This document shows positions 1 to 8,849 of a DNA stretch of 56,111 bases, in pieces. The notes below the pieces were generated by a model that saw only the letters and a program-made list of their open reading frames with translations, searched no databases and had not been told where the DNA came from. Source of the DNA: an uncultured Gammaproteobacteria bacterium (lineage in GTDB: Bacteria; Pseudomonadota; Gammaproteobacteria; Steroidobacterales; XN24); contig CALDWW010000087.1 of NCBI GenBank assembly GCA_937924335.1, forward strand, positions 1-56,111, in the 5' to 3' direction. Positions within the stretch are counted from its first letter, which is position 1; every line of letters begins with the position of its first letter. The translations under genes and the position numbers were made by a program.

Positions 1-291
1 GGAATACATGGTCGGGGAAGCTTGCAGCATCTCCGTCATCTTGGGGTCGGCACAGTTGGCGCCGAGATACTGCCCCGCCTGGAATCCGAGGTCCTCCATT
101 TGCTCTCTCGCGGCCATGTCCGCGACGAAAGCGTAGAACCGATGTGACGGGACGTAGTTGTCAGCGTTCTCCAGCGAGTAATAGGGCAGGCCGGACCGGC
201 GGAAGCCGCGTTCCACCGGGGCGCCCACGTGGGACAGGAACCGCGTGAAGGGGCGCAGGACGGCCACGCGGTGCAGTCTTAGTTCCATCAT
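1..291 (-). CDS. AraC-type transcriptional regulator, N-terminal part (runs off the window)
   Basis: Reading the minus strand from an ATG-ATG pair at 291/288 gives 97 open codons that reach the window edge. The protein contains GAPVERGFRRSGLPY followed by YVPSHRFYAFV and DLGFQAGQYLG. This pattern matches the arabinose-binding-type N-terminal domain of OruR/ArgR-like AraC regulators. The DNA-binding HTH would lie beyond base 1 and cannot be seen. A GAGGGG stretch just upstream fits a ribosome site. It is co-directional with ppdK behind it, but with a ~100-base gap. The family assignment is from motif memory; the ligand is unknown. Confidence 0.7.
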   Translation of the reverse strand, partial: MMELRLHRVAVLRPFTRFLSHVGAPVERGFRRSGLPYYSLENADNYVPSHRFYAFVADMAAREQMEDLGFQAGQYLGANCADPKMTEMLQASPTMYS

Positions 292-349
292 TGCCGCCCC
301 TCAGCGTTGCTCACTCTCGTGTCGAATCATAACGCGTATCGGTACCCGT

Positions 350-367
350 CGGGGCAGGCTCGCCCCG
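350..367. terminator. Possible weak hairpin after ppdK
   Basis: Inverted repeat CGGGGC/GCCCCG with a 6-base loop, 23 bases beyond the ppdK stop codon. There is no T tract, so termination is only a guess; it could equally be an incidental GC repeat. Confidence 0.3.
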
Positions 368-389
368 TTGCCCGGCTGTCGCCCTACAT

Positions 390-3194
390 CTAGCTGGCCA
401 CGGCCAGACCCATATCGCCTGGTTTTTCCATCAACTTCGCCTGCGCCGCCGCCAAGCGGGCTACAGGGACCCTCGGCGGCGAGCAGGAGACGTAGCTCAG
501 CCCGATGTCGTGGCAGAAGCGGATGGAGGCCGGGTGGCCGGCCTGTTCGCCGCAGATGCCGACTTTCAGGTCTGGCCGGTTCTTGCGGCCCCACTCGACG
601 GCGATCTTCATGAGTTCCCCGACGCCCTTCACGTCCAGAACTTCGAACGGATTGTCTTGCAGGATCTGATTCTCGTTATAGAACGGCAGGAACTTGTTCT
701 CCGCGTCCTCGCGCGAGAACGAGAACGTCGACTGGCTCAGGTCGTTGGTGCCGAAAGAGAAGAATTCCGCCACTTCGGCCAGCCGGCCGGCACGCATGCA
801 GGCGCGCACGACCTCGATCATGGTGCCGAACTTGAAGTCCAGTTTGACCGCACGTTCCGTCTCCACCTGCGCCTGTATCGGATCGACGATGGCGCTCACC
901 CGGCGCAGTTCCTGGGCCGTGCACACTTGCGGCACCATGATCTCCGGGTGGACGTCGAGGCCTTCGACGCGGCACTCGGCCGCCGCTTCAAGCACCGCCC
1001 GGATCTGCATGGCGTAGATCTCCGGGTAGGTGATGCCGAGGCGCACACCCCGATGACCCAGCATCGGATTGACCTCGAACAACTCGCGGACCTTGTCCAG
1101 CATCAGATGCTTCTTGGCGATGGCCTCGTCGATGAGTTCCACGCCGTCGCCGCCGAAGGGCAACTCCGCCGCCAGTGAATCGGCCGCCGCCTGACCCTTC
1201 ATGAGCTGCATGGCGCCCTTGAGGTCCGTCAGGCCCTCGACCGTGCCACGCAACTGCTTCAGGTGGGCCAGCTCCCGCTCGAGCTGACGCTCGGTGGGCA
1301 GGAACTCGTGGATCGGCGGATCCAGCAGCCGGATCGTCACCGGCTTGCCGGCCATGATCTTCAGCAGCGCGCGGAAGTCCTCGCGCTGCACCGGCAGCAG
1401 CCGGTCCAGCGCCGCCTGGCGTTCCTCGGTGGAGTTGGCCAGGATCATGTCGACCACCAGCGGCAGCCGGTCCGGCGCGTTGAACATGCGCTCCGTGCGG
1501 CACAGGCCGATGCCCATGGCGCCGTAGTCCACCGCCTTGTCCGCGCCGTCCGGCGTGTCGGCGTTGGCCAACACGCCGATCTCGGCGATCCCGTCCGCCC
1601 AGCCCAGCAGCGTGCGCAGGTCATCGGAGAACTGCGGCGGCACCGTGGGGATCTGCCCCAGGTAGACGTTGCCGTTGCCGCCGTCGATGGTGATGACGTC
1701 GCCCTCGTGCAGCACGTGGTCGCCGACCTTGGCCTGGCGGTTCTCCGCCCTGACCTCGATGCCTTCGGCGCCGGCCACGCAGGGCTTGCCCATGCCGCGC
1801 GCCACGACCGCCGCATGCGAGGTCTTGCCGCCACGGCTGGTGAGGATGCCCTGGGCGGCGAAGAAACCGTGGATGTCTTCCGGCTTGGTCTCTTCCCGTA
1901 CCAGCATGACTTTCTCGCCGGCGCGCCCCATCAGCTCCGCCCGGTCGGCGTCGAATACCACCTTGCCGGAGGCGGCGCCCGGTGAGGCCGGCAGGCCCTG
2001 GGCCACCGGCTCGGCGTCGTAGGATGGATCGAGACGCGGGTGCAGCAGTTGCTCGAGCAGTTCGGGGTCCACCCGCAGCAGTGCTTCCTCCCGGCTAAGG
2101 AGACCCGATTCGGCCATCTCCAGCGATGTGCGTATCGTCGCCGTGGCGTTCATCTTGCCGTTGCGGGTCTGCAGGCAGTAAAGCGTGCCCTTCTCGATGG
2201 TGTACTCGAAGTCCTGCACTTCGCGGTAGTGAGATTCCAGTTTGTCGCGAAGCTCTTCAAGCTGGCGGTGCATCTCAGGCATGTCGGTGGCCAGGTCCGC
2301 AACCGGTTTCGGAGTACGGATTCCGGCGACCACGTCCTCGCCCTGGGCGTTGACGAGATACTCGCCGAACATGGTGTTCTCGCCGGTGCCCGGGTTGCGG
2401 GTGAAACCGACGCCGGTGGCGCAGTCGTCGCCCATGTTGCCGAATACCATGGTGCAGACATTGACGGCGGTGCCGTTGGCCATCGTCGGCGTGATGTTGA
2501 ACTCGCGACGGTAATCCACGGCGCGCTTGCCCATCCAGGATCTGAAGACCGCCTTGATCGCCAGTTCAAGCAGCTCATAGACGTCTTCCGGAAATGGCCG
2601 TCCCGTCTGTTCCCGGACAACCTCCAGGAAGCGCTCGCTGATCTCCTTCAGGTTGGCGGCGCTGAGGCCGACATCGGCCTTTACGCCCGCGCGCTTCTTG
2701 ATCTCCTCGAATGGTCCGTCGAAAGCTTCGTCCGGGATGCCGAGGGCGACCTTGCCGAATAGCTGGATGAAGCGCCGGTAGGCGTCATAGCTGAAACGCT
2801 CGTTGCCGGTCTGCCTGATCAACCCCTGGAGCGTCTCCTGGTTGAGGCCCAGGTTAAGGATGGTGTCCATCATGCCGGGCATCGACAGCGCGGACCCCGA
2901 GCGGACCGAGACCAGCAGCGGGTTGTCCGGATCGCCGAAGCGCTTGCCGGTCTTTGCCTCCAGCGCTTTGAGTTCGGCATTCACACCTTGGCGCAGGCCT
3001 GATGGCAGGTCGTCCGCCGGCGACTGCAGATAATCGAGGCACGCTTCGGTGTTGATGACGAAGCCGGGCGGAACGTTGAGCCCGATCTGGGTCATCTCGC
3101 ACAGGTTGGCGCCCTTGCCACCCAGTAGTTGCTTGTTCTTGCCGTCGCCGGCTTCGAATGAAAATACGTAGGCCTGGTGTGCTTTGTCGTCCAT
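390..3194 (-). CDS. ppdK: Pyruvate, phosphate dikinase
   Basis: 934 residues. It interconverts pyruvate + ATP + Pi with PEP + AMP + PPi in the cytosol. The N-terminal ATP-binding domain starts with the glycine-rich GGKGANLCEM. The central swivelling domain carries TSRGGKTSHAAVVARG with the phosphorylated His at about residue 460. The C-terminal PEP/pyruvate barrel ends with CGEQAGHP and the catalytic Cys at about 881. The GGKTSHAAVVARG signature and overall order fit PPDK rather than PEP synthase. At 934 residues it is somewhat longer than many bacterial PPDKs (about 880). The ATG at 3194 has no strong ribosome site. It likely feeds gluconeogenesis from the pyruvate and acetyl units produced by the surrounding catabolic genes. 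No PPDK regulatory protein gene is visible nearby. Confidence 0.95.
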   Translation of the reverse strand: MDDKAHQAYVFSFEAGDGKNKQLLGGKGANLCEMTQIGLNVPPGFVINTEACLDYLQSPADDLPSGLRQGVNAELKALEAKTGKRFGDPDNPLLVSVRSGSALSMPGMMDTILNLGLNQETLQGLIRQTGNERFSYDAYRRFIQLFGKVALGIPDEAFDGPFEEIKKRAGVKADVGLSAANLKEISERFLEVVREQTGRPFPEDVYELLELAIKAVFRSWMGKRAVDYRREFNITPTMANGTAVNVCTMVFGNMGDDCATGVGFTRNPGTGENTMFGEYLVNAQGEDVVAGIRTPKPVADLATDMPEMHRQLEELRDKLESHYREVQDFEYTIEKGTLYCLQTRNGKMNATATIRTSLEMAESGLLSREEALLRVDPELLEQLLHPRLDPSYDAEPVAQGLPASPGAASGKVVFDADRAELMGRAGEKVMLVREETKPEDIHGFFAAQGILTSRGGKTSHAAVVARGMGKPCVAGAEGIEVRAENRQAKVGDHVLHEGDVITIDGGNGNVYLGQIPTVPPQFSDDLRTLLGWADGIAEIGVLANADTPDGADKAVDYGAMGIGLCRTERMFNAPDRLPLVVDMILANSTEERQAALDRLLPVQREDFRALLKIMAGKPVTIRLLDPPIHEFLPTERQLERELAHLKQLRGTVEGLTDLKGAMQLMKGQAAADSLAAELPFGGDGVELIDEAIAKKHLMLDKVRELFEVNPMLGHRGVRLGITYPEIYAMQIRAVLEAAAECRVEGLDVHPEIMVPQVCTAQELRRVSAIVDPIQAQVETERAVKLDFKFGTMIEVVRACMRAGRLAEVAEFFSFGTNDLSQSTFSFSREDAENKFLPFYNENQILQDNPFEVLDVKGVGELMKIAVEWGRKNRPDLKVGICGEQAGHPASIRFCHDIGLSYVSCSPPRVPVARLAAAQAKLMEKPGDMGLAVAS

Positions 3195-3480
3195 CGTGAT
3201 TACAACCGTTGTGACAATGTCGAGGAACGCAACCTGTGCGGGAAGGAGGTTCGATCGTTCGGATCTCCGGGAAGCGATGATCTGCGTAGCCGGTGAGGTC
3301 CGACCCGTGGTCTGCGTCCCGTCGCCGCCGCAAACATTGATCCGGCCCGGGCCTTCGCCCCTTCAATCCCGTCTATTGATATAGCATGCGTGGCCGGTTC
3401 GGGCGATGACCTGAATCAAGCGCTCACGGCGGTCCCTCGGATTCCCTGTCGCGGCGAGCCTTGCCACCGGTCCAGGGGTC

Positions 3481-4032
3481 TCAGAAAGCGCTGTCCCTGG
3501 TCATGAGCATCTCGTCGGGCTCGACGCCATGAACTCGATAGTCGGCCGGCGTGGACGGCTGAAACGCCAGTCTTTCGAGAAGCCGGCGTGAGCGGAGGTT
3601 GTCTTCCTTGAATACGGCCCACAGGGTGTGTATGCCGTAGGTCGCGGCCAGTTCCGCGATCATCGCTTCGACCGAGCGAGATGCGTACCCCTTGCCCCAG
3701 AAGGCGCTGGCGAAGACGTAGGCGATGTTGCAGTGGCCGTCCGCCCTGGCGGTCGCCTGCACGTAGCCCGCCAGCCGCGAGTCGGGCAGCCGGACCACCC
3801 AGTTCAGCCAGTGCTCACTGCCGTCGGCCGAACGCCGTGACTCGAGCCGGGCGTAGCGGTTCCGGAGCCAGTCCACAGAGGCCGGCGGCTCGTTCTCGTA
3901 TTTGTAGATCGCCGCGTCACTGAGGACCGCGAACATCTCTTCGGCGTGTTCCACGGTCTGCGGCTCGAGCGTGAGTTGACCCGCGTTGAGTACGTTCATG
4001 GGAGATCGCACCGGCGCATCCGTGGGTGACAC
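3481..4032 (-). CDS. GNAT-family N-acetyltransferase (RimJ/RimL type)
   Basis: 183 residues from a GTG at 4032, which is preceded by GGGATGG; an in-frame ATG at 3999 (MNVLNAG) would give 172 residues and fits the usual family start better. It has the acetyl-CoA-binding core: YVFASAFWGKGYASRSV resembles the RxxGxG/A loop, and FKEDNLRSRRLLERLAF is the typical C-terminal helix. The product would acetylate an amine on a small molecule or protein. It follows the aldehyde dehydrogenase by 33 bases on the same strand, so a role with polyamine-derived amines is possible, but that is inference only. Confidence 0.75.
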   Translation of the reverse strand: MSPTDAPVRSPMNVLNAGQLTLEPQTVEHAEEMFAVLSDAAIYKYENEPPASVDWLRNRYARLESRRSADGSEHWLNWVVRLPDSRLAGYVQATARADGHCNIAYVFASAFWGKGYASRSVEAMIAELAATYGIHTLWAVFKEDNLRSRRLLERLAFQPSTPADYRVHGVEPDEMLMTRDSAF

Positions 4033-4065
4033 AGATCCATCCCGATGGCCTACATGAGTCTGGGC

Positions 4066-5568
4066 TCAGCCGCCCAGGTCGATCCAGGTGGTCTTGAGTT
4101 CGACATACTTGTCCAGCGCATGCAGCGATTTGTCGCGGCCGTTGCCGGACTCCTTGAAGCCGCCGAAGGGCACGGTCAGATCGCCGGCATCGTAACAGTT
4201 GATCCAGACGGTGCCGGCACGCAGGCTCTTGGCGACGCGATGGGCCTTGTTGATGTCGCGGGTCCAGACGGCCGCCGCCAGCCCGTAGCGGACGTCGTTG
4301 CCGTAAGCGAGCGCCTCTTCTGCGGAGTCGAAGGCGATGGTGGAGAGTACCGGCCCGAAGATCTCCTGCTGGGCGATCGTCATGTCATTCCTGACGTCGT
4401 CGAAGATGGTCGGGGCGACGTACCAGCCCTGGGTCTCCTCCAGTGCGCGGTTGCCACCGACCTTCAGGGTCGCGCCTTCCTGCTGGCCTTTCTCGATATA
4501 GCCCATCACCGTATCGAACTGAACGTGGTCGACGATGGCCCCCATGCGCGTGTCCGGATCGAGGGGGTTCCCCGGCTGCATGGTGGCGGCGAAGGCGACG
4601 AGTTTCTCCAGGAATTCGTCACGGATACTGTCCTCGACCAGCAGTCGTGACGCTGCCGAACACATCTCGCCCTGGTTGAAGAAGATGCCGAAGCCGGCAG
4701 CCTGGGCCGCCGCGTCCAGATCGGGGCAGTCCGCGAAGACAATATTGGGGCTCTTGCCGCCGCACTCCAACCAGACCCGCTTCATGTTCGATTGCGCGGA
4801 ATACCCGAGGATCATCTTGCCCACCGCCGTGGAGCCGGTGAAGGCGATGCAGTCGACATCATCATGCAGAGCCAGAGCCTTGCCGGCGGTTTGGCCGAAG
4901 CCCGGGACCACGTTGAATACGCCTTCCGGGATACCGGCCTCCGCCGCCAGTTCCGCTACCCGGATGGCGGTCAGCGGAGACTTCTCCGAGGGCTTCAGGA
5001 TCACGCTGTTGCCGGTCGCCAGGGCGGGAGCGATCTTCCAGGCGGCCATCAACAGCGGGAAGTTCCAGGGCACCACGCAGGCCACCACCCCGACCGGTTC
5101 CCGGGTGATCAGCCCGATGCTGTCGTGGGAGGTGGGCGCCACCTCGTCGTAGACCTTGTCGATGGCCTCGGCATACCAGGCGATACAGCGGGCCGCACCG
5201 GGGATGTCGATCGTGGTGCTGTCTGCGATCGGCTTGCCCATGTCGATGGTCTCGAGCGCCGCCAGCTCGTCCTGGTGTGTGCGGATCAGGTCGGCGAAGC
5301 GGAAAAGAACGTCCTTGCGTGCCGCCGGCGCCATGCGCGACCAGCTGCCTTTCTCGAAGGCCCTGCGTGCGGCGGCCACCGCCCGGTCAACGTCCTCGGA
5401 GTCGGTAGCGGCGACGCTGGTGATGACGCTGTTGTCGGCCGGGTTGACGCACTCGAAGGTCTCGCCGCTGGCGGCGTCGACGTATTCGCCGCCCACAAAC
5501 GCCTGCGTCCGGATCGACAGTCCATCAACCAGGCCCTTCCAGTCGGCCAGGGAGGCGGGATGCGACAT
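4066..5568 (-). CDS. NAD(P)-dependent aldehyde dehydrogenase (PuuC/KauB-like aminoaldehyde dehydrogenase)
   Basis: 500 residues from the ATG at 5568, preceded by GGAGAA at good spacing; the open frame extends further upstream but the added residues are low-complexity and unlike the family. Family residues are in place: PWNF with Asn169, LKPSEKS with Lys192, the general base Glu268 in WLECGGKS, and the nucleophile Cys303 in NQGEMCSAASRL. The ECGGKSPNIVF and NQGEMCSA patterns are those of gamma-glutamyl- or guanidino/amino-butyraldehyde dehydrogenases of putrescine, spermidine and arginine catabolism. It lies 67 bases behind a PuuR-like repressor and opposite a beta-alanine operon. Likely substrate: an aminoaldehyde such as 3-aminopropanal, giving beta-alanine. 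Substrate is inferred from context. Confidence 0.88.
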   Translation of the reverse strand: MSHPASLADWKGLVDGLSIRTQAFVGGEYVDAASGETFECVNPADNSVITSVAATDSEDVDRAVAAARRAFEKGSWSRMAPAARKDVLFRFADLIRTHQDELAALETIDMGKPIADSTTIDIPGAARCIAWYAEAIDKVYDEVAPTSHDSIGLITREPVGVVACVVPWNFPLLMAAWKIAPALATGNSVILKPSEKSPLTAIRVAELAAEAGIPEGVFNVVPGFGQTAGKALALHDDVDCIAFTGSTAVGKMILGYSAQSNMKRVWLECGGKSPNIVFADCPDLDAAAQAAGFGIFFNQGEMCSAASRLLVEDSIRDEFLEKLVAFAATMQPGNPLDPDTRMGAIVDHVQFDTVMGYIEKGQQEGATLKVGGNRALEETQGWYVAPTIFDDVRNDMTIAQQEIFGPVLSTIAFDSAEEALAYGNDVRYGLAAAVWTRDINKAHRVAKSLRAGTVWINCYDAGDLTVPFGGFKESGNGRDKSLHALDKYVELKTTWIDLGG

Positions 5569-5635
5569 GGTTATTCTCCGTTTTGATCTGCGTTGACGCC
5601 CGTCACGTCCGGCCAGCGCGACCGGGGACGGGCGA

Positions 5636-6184
5636 TCAGAAACTCGGCGGTGTATTGGCGCTGATGATGACACACTCCTCGTCGCCCGGATTGCGGAAAC
5701 GATGGGGCAGGGTGCTGTCGAAATAATAGGCCTCGCCTGGACCCAGCACACGCTTGCTGCCGCCGACCGTGACCTCGATCCGGCCGCGGACGACGACGCC
5801 GCCTTCCTCGCCGTCATGGGTCAGCATGTCCTCACCGGTGTCGGCGCCGGGCGCGTAGATTTCGTGCATGACCGACATGGCACGCTCGCGACGCTGACCC
5901 GCGACCAGTCGTAACTTCACTTCGCCGTCGCCCAGTTCGGTCAGTTCATCCTGTTCGAAGAACACTTTCGGTGCGACGCTGAAATCAGTCGTGAAGAACT
6001 CGCCCAGGGACATGGGTAAGCCGGACAACACCTTGCGCAGGGAGCTGACCGAGGGGCTGACCCGGTTCTGTTCGATAAGCGAGATCGTGCCATTGGTAAC
6101 GCCCGCTCGTTTGGCGAGTTCGCGCTGCGAAAGACCGTGCATTTTGCGGATGGTCTTGAGCCGCGCGCCGACGTCAATATTCAT
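5636..6184 (-). CDS. PuuR-like transcriptional repressor (XRE HTH + cupin)
   Basis: 182 residues. Residues ~6-60 form a Cro/CI-type HTH (LKTIRKMHGLSQRELAKRAG, then TNGTISLIEQNRVSPS). The C-terminal half (about 100-180) is a small cupin with HDGEEGGVVVRGRIEV and PHRFRNPGDEE. This domain pair defines the PuuR/SutR group, which senses polyamines or related amines and represses their catabolic genes. It is divergent from the beta-alanine transaminase and heads the minus-strand aldehyde dehydrogenase transcript. An inverted repeat overlaps its own promoter, which suggests autoregulation. The identity of the effector is not visible. Confidence 0.87.
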   Translation of the reverse strand: MNIDVGARLKTIRKMHGLSQRELAKRAGVTNGTISLIEQNRVSPSVSSLRKVLSGLPMSLGEFFTTDFSVAPKVFFEQDELTELGDGEVKLRLVAGQRRERAMSVMHEIYAPGADTGEDMLTHDGEEGGVVVRGRIEVTVGGSKRVLGPGEAYYFDSTLPHRFRNPGDEECVIISANTPPSF

Positions 6185-6197
6185 TGTCCGACCCGTC

Positions 6198-6242
6198 GAA
6201 TGTGTATAAGATATTTAACATTCTACGGAGAAAAATTGTCAA
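6198..6242 (-). promoter_or_regulatory. Promoter of the puuR-like gene with overlapping inverted repeat
   Basis: On the minus strand a perfect -35 hexamer TTGACA (6242-6237) is followed after 18 bases by TTAAAT (6218-6213). The inverted repeat GAATGT (6198-6203) / ACATTC (6218-6223), with 14 bases between the arms, covers the -10 and start region. That is where a repressor would block transcription. A second GTCGAAT matching the left arm (6196-6201) occurs at about 6266, on the side of the transaminase gene. Sites are read by eye; binding by the adjacent repressor is inferred. Confidence 0.5.
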
Positions 6243-6293
6243 TCAGGGCAATTATCCCGCCCGATGTCGAATTTATTCTGATTATTTTTTCTT

Positions 6294-6312
6294 CCGGGGA
6301 CGGTAGCCCCGG
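6294..6312 (+). promoter_or_regulatory. Leader hairpin just ahead of the beta-alanine transaminase RBS
   Basis: CCGGGG and CCCCGG flank a 7-base loop and end 15 bases before the ATG at 6328, next to the likely ribosome site GCGAGG. A T-rich run precedes it rather than follows it, so it is not a plus-strand terminator. It may influence translation, but could be incidental. Confidence 0.35.
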
Positions 6313-6327
6313 GCAGCGAGGCGTTCC

Positions 6328-7671
6328 ATGAGCACCCCTTCCGAGCACGTTCCCAGCACCGCAGTTGCCCCCGACATGCAGCCCTTCTGGATGCCGTTTA
6401 CGGCCAATCGCCAATTCAAGTCTGCCCCCCGACTCGTGTCCCGGGCGAAGGGCATGCACTACTTCACGCCCGAGGGTCAGAAGATTCTCGACGGTACCGC
6501 TGGTTTATGGTGCGTGAATGCCGGCCACGGCCGTGAGCAGATCAGCCAGGCGGTCGCGAAGCAGATCCAGGAGATGGAGTACGCCCCGCTGTTCAACATG
6601 GGCCATCCCATCGCGTTCGAGTTCGCCGAGAGGCTGTCCGAGCTGGCGCCGGAAGGCCTGAACAAGATCTTTTTCACCAATTCCGGTTCGGAGTCGGTGG
6701 ACACGGCCCTGAAGATTGCCATCGCGTACCAGCGCGTGCGTGGCGAAGGCGCCCGGCAACGGCTGATCGGCAGGGAGAAGGGCTATCATGGCGTCGGCTT
6801 CGGCGGTATCTCCGTCGGCGGCATGGTCAACAACCGCAAGTTCTTTGGCGCCATGCTGCCCGGTGTCGATCACATGCGGCACACCCTGGACCTGGAACAC
6901 AATGCATTCTCACGCGGGTTGCCGGAATGGGGCGCCCATCTGGCGGACGACCTCACCCGCATCGCGGAGCTGCATGATCCGTCCACGATCGCTGCGGTCA
7001 TCGTCGAGCCGGTCGCTGGTTCCGCCGGCGTGATCCTGCCGCCGGTCGGCTACCTGCAGAAGCTGAGGGAGATTTGTGATCGTCACGGGATCCTGCTGAT
7101 CTTCGACGAAGTCATCACCGGCTTTGGCCGCCTGGGTGAGCCGTTCGCCGCAGACTACTTCGGCGTCACCCCGGATATCATCACGACCGCCAAGGGCCTC
7201 ACCAACGGGTCGGTACCCATGGGGGCCGTATTCGTGCGCAACGAGATCTTCGATGCATTCATGAGCGGACCGGAGCATGTCATCGAGTTGTTCCATGGCT
7301 ACACTTACTCCGGACATCCGGTGGCCTGTGCCGCCGGGCTGGCCACCATGGACATCTATGCGGAGGAGGGCCTGCTGACACGCGCCGCGGAGATGGCGCC
7401 TTACTGGGAAGACGCGGTGCACAGCATGCACGGGCTGCCAAACGTGATCGACGCCCGTAACCTCGGACTGGTGGGCGGCATCGAACTGGCCTCCCGCGAG
7501 GGCGCACCGGGGGCACGCGCCTTCGATGTTCACGTGAAGTGTTTCGAGCGCGGTGTCATGGTGCGCTTCACCGGTGACATCATCGCCCTGTCGCCACCGC
7601 TGATCATCGAAAAACAGCACATAGACGAGCTGTTCGGCGTGCTTGGTGACGTACTGAAGGAAGTGGACTGA
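6328..7671 (+). CDS. bauA: Omega-amino acid (beta-alanine):pyruvate aminotransferase
   Basis: 447 residues, class-III PLP aminotransferase. It transfers the amino group of beta-alanine (or a related omega-amine) to pyruvate, giving malonate semialdehyde and L-alanine. The N-terminus has MQPFWMPFTANRQFK, characteristic of the BauA/omega-APT subgroup. TNSGSESVDTALKIA binds PLP phosphate, IFDEVITGFGRLG carries the Asp that contacts the pyridine nitrogen, and TTAKGLTNG holds the Schiff-base Lys289. Length agrees with Pseudomonas BauA (about 448). It opens an operon with alanine dehydrogenase and an MmsA-type dehydrogenase, exactly the enzymes needed for its two products. It is probably controlled by the divergent PuuR-like repressor. 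Confidence 0.9.
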   Translation: MSTPSEHVPSTAVAPDMQPFWMPFTANRQFKSAPRLVSRAKGMHYFTPEGQKILDGTAGLWCVNAGHGREQISQAVAKQIQEMEYAPLFNMGHPIAFEFAERLSELAPEGLNKIFFTNSGSESVDTALKIAIAYQRVRGEGARQRLIGREKGYHGVGFGGISVGGMVNNRKFFGAMLPGVDHMRHTLDLEHNAFSRGLPEWGAHLADDLTRIAELHDPSTIAAVIVEPVAGSAGVILPPVGYLQKLREICDRHGILLIFDEVITGFGRLGEPFAADYFGVTPDIITTAKGLTNGSVPMGAVFVRNEIFDAFMSGPEHVIELFHGYTYSGHPVACAAGLATMDIYAEEGLLTRAAEMAPYWEDAVHSMHGLPNVIDARNLGLVGGIELASREGAPGARAFDVHVKCFERGVMVRFTGDIIALSPPLIIEKQHIDELFGVLGDVLKEVD

Positions 7672-7728
7672 CGACAACTTTTCGACCAACCGAACAATCA
7701 ACTTCGAAATCCCCGATTGGTGAATGAC

Positions 7729-8847
7729 ATGCTTATTGGCGTACCCAAAGAAATCAAGAATAACGAGTACCGCGTCGGCCTGACGCCTGCCGGTGTGCGC
7801 GAGCTGACCGGTCACGGTCACCAGGTGGTGATTCAGGCCGATGCTGCGCACGGCATCGGGCTCGACAACGAGGATTACAACGCCGTAGGCGCGGAGATCG
7901 TCGACAGCGCTGAGGAGATCTTCTCCCGCGCCGAGATGATCGTGAAGGTCAAGGAGCCGCAGCCAGGCGAGTGCCGCATGTTGCGGGAAGGCCAGACCCT
8001 GTTCACTTATCTTCACCTGGCCCCGGATCCGGAGCAGACCAAGCTGCTGGTCCAGTCCGGCACGACGGCCATCGCCTACGAGACGGTGACCGACGACCGC
8101 GGTGGTCTGCCGCTGTTGCGGCCGATGAGCGAGGTGGCGGGGCGCATGTCGATCCAGGCGGGCGCCCATGCGCTGGAGCGTCACAAGGGCGGCAACGGCA
8201 CGCTGCTTGGCGGTGTCCCGGGCGTGTCCCCGGGTAAGGTCGTGGTGATCGGCGGGGGCGTCGTCGGCGTGAACGCGGCGCGCATGGCACTGGGCCTCGG
8301 TGCCGATGTCTTCGTGATGGAGCGCTCGCACGACAAGCTGGTCGAACTCGACGAACTGTTCGGACCGCGGATGAAGACGCTGTTTTCCACCGCCGATAGC
8401 ATCGAGGACCAGATCTCGCGCGCTGACCTGGTGGTCGGTGCCGTGCTGATCCCCGGCGCGGCGGCGCCCAAGCTCGTCCGCCGCGACCAGCTGCCGATGA
8501 TGAAGCGTGGCGCGGTCATCGTGGACGTGGCCATCGATCAGGGCGGTTGCTTCGAAACCAGCAAGGCGACTACTCACCAGGATCCGACCTATGTCGTCGA
8601 TGGCGTCGTGCACTACTGCGTGGCCAACATGCCGGGCGCCGTGGCCAGGACTTCGACCTTCGCACTGACCAATGCCACCCTGCCGTATGTCGTGCGGCTG
8701 GCGGGACTCGGCACGCAGAAGGCTCTGCAGGAAGACAAGCATCTGCGCGCGGGGCTGAACGTCCACCGCGGCCAGGTCACGTACGAAGCGGTCGCCCGCG
8801 ACCTCGACTACGACTACGTGTCACCGGAACAGGCCTTCGGAGGCTGA
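7729..8847 (+). CDS. ald: Alanine dehydrogenase
   Basis: 372 residues starting [20 protein letters not shown], the invariant family start; an in-frame GTG three codons earlier is less likely. NAD-dependent oxidative deamination of L-alanine to pyruvate and ammonium. Lys75 (VKVKEP) and His96 (FTYLHLA) correspond to the catalytic residues of the Mycobacterium enzyme, and the Rossmann motif is [12 protein letters not shown]. It sits between the transaminase that makes alanine from pyruvate and the semialdehyde dehydrogenase. Here it would regenerate the amino acceptor and release the nitrogen. The gap to bauA is 57 bases and to the next gene only 2 bases. No strong Shine-Dalgarno is seen. Confidence 0.96.
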   Translation: MLIGVPKEIKNNEYRVGLTPAGVRELTGHGHQVVIQADAAHGIGLDNEDYNAVGAEIVDSAEEIFSRAEMIVKVKEPQPGECRMLREGQTLFTYLHLAPDPEQTKLLVQSGTTAIAYETVTDDRGGLPLLRPMSEVAGRMSIQAGAHALERHKGGNGTLLGGVPGVSPGKVVVIGGGVVGVNAARMALGLGADVFVMERSHDKLVELDELFGPRMKTLFSTADSIEDQISRADLVVGAVLIPGAAAPKLVRRDQLPMMKRGAVIVDVAIDQGGCFETSKATTHQDPTYVVDGVVHYCVANMPGAVARTSTFALTNATLPYVVRLAGLGTQKALQEDKHLRAGLNVHRGQVTYEAVARDLDYDYVSPEQAFGG

Positions 8848-8849
8848 GA

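Noticed and set aside
245..613. Plus-strand open frame across the AraC/ppdK junction
   Set aside because: Arg/Ser-rich, low-complexity translation antisense to two recognisable genes; a GC-rich shadow.
6910..8766. Long (618-codon) minus-strand open frame opposite bauA and ald
   Set aside because: Antisense to two clear enzymes; His/Arg/Gln-rich translation without any motif. High GC produces such frames.
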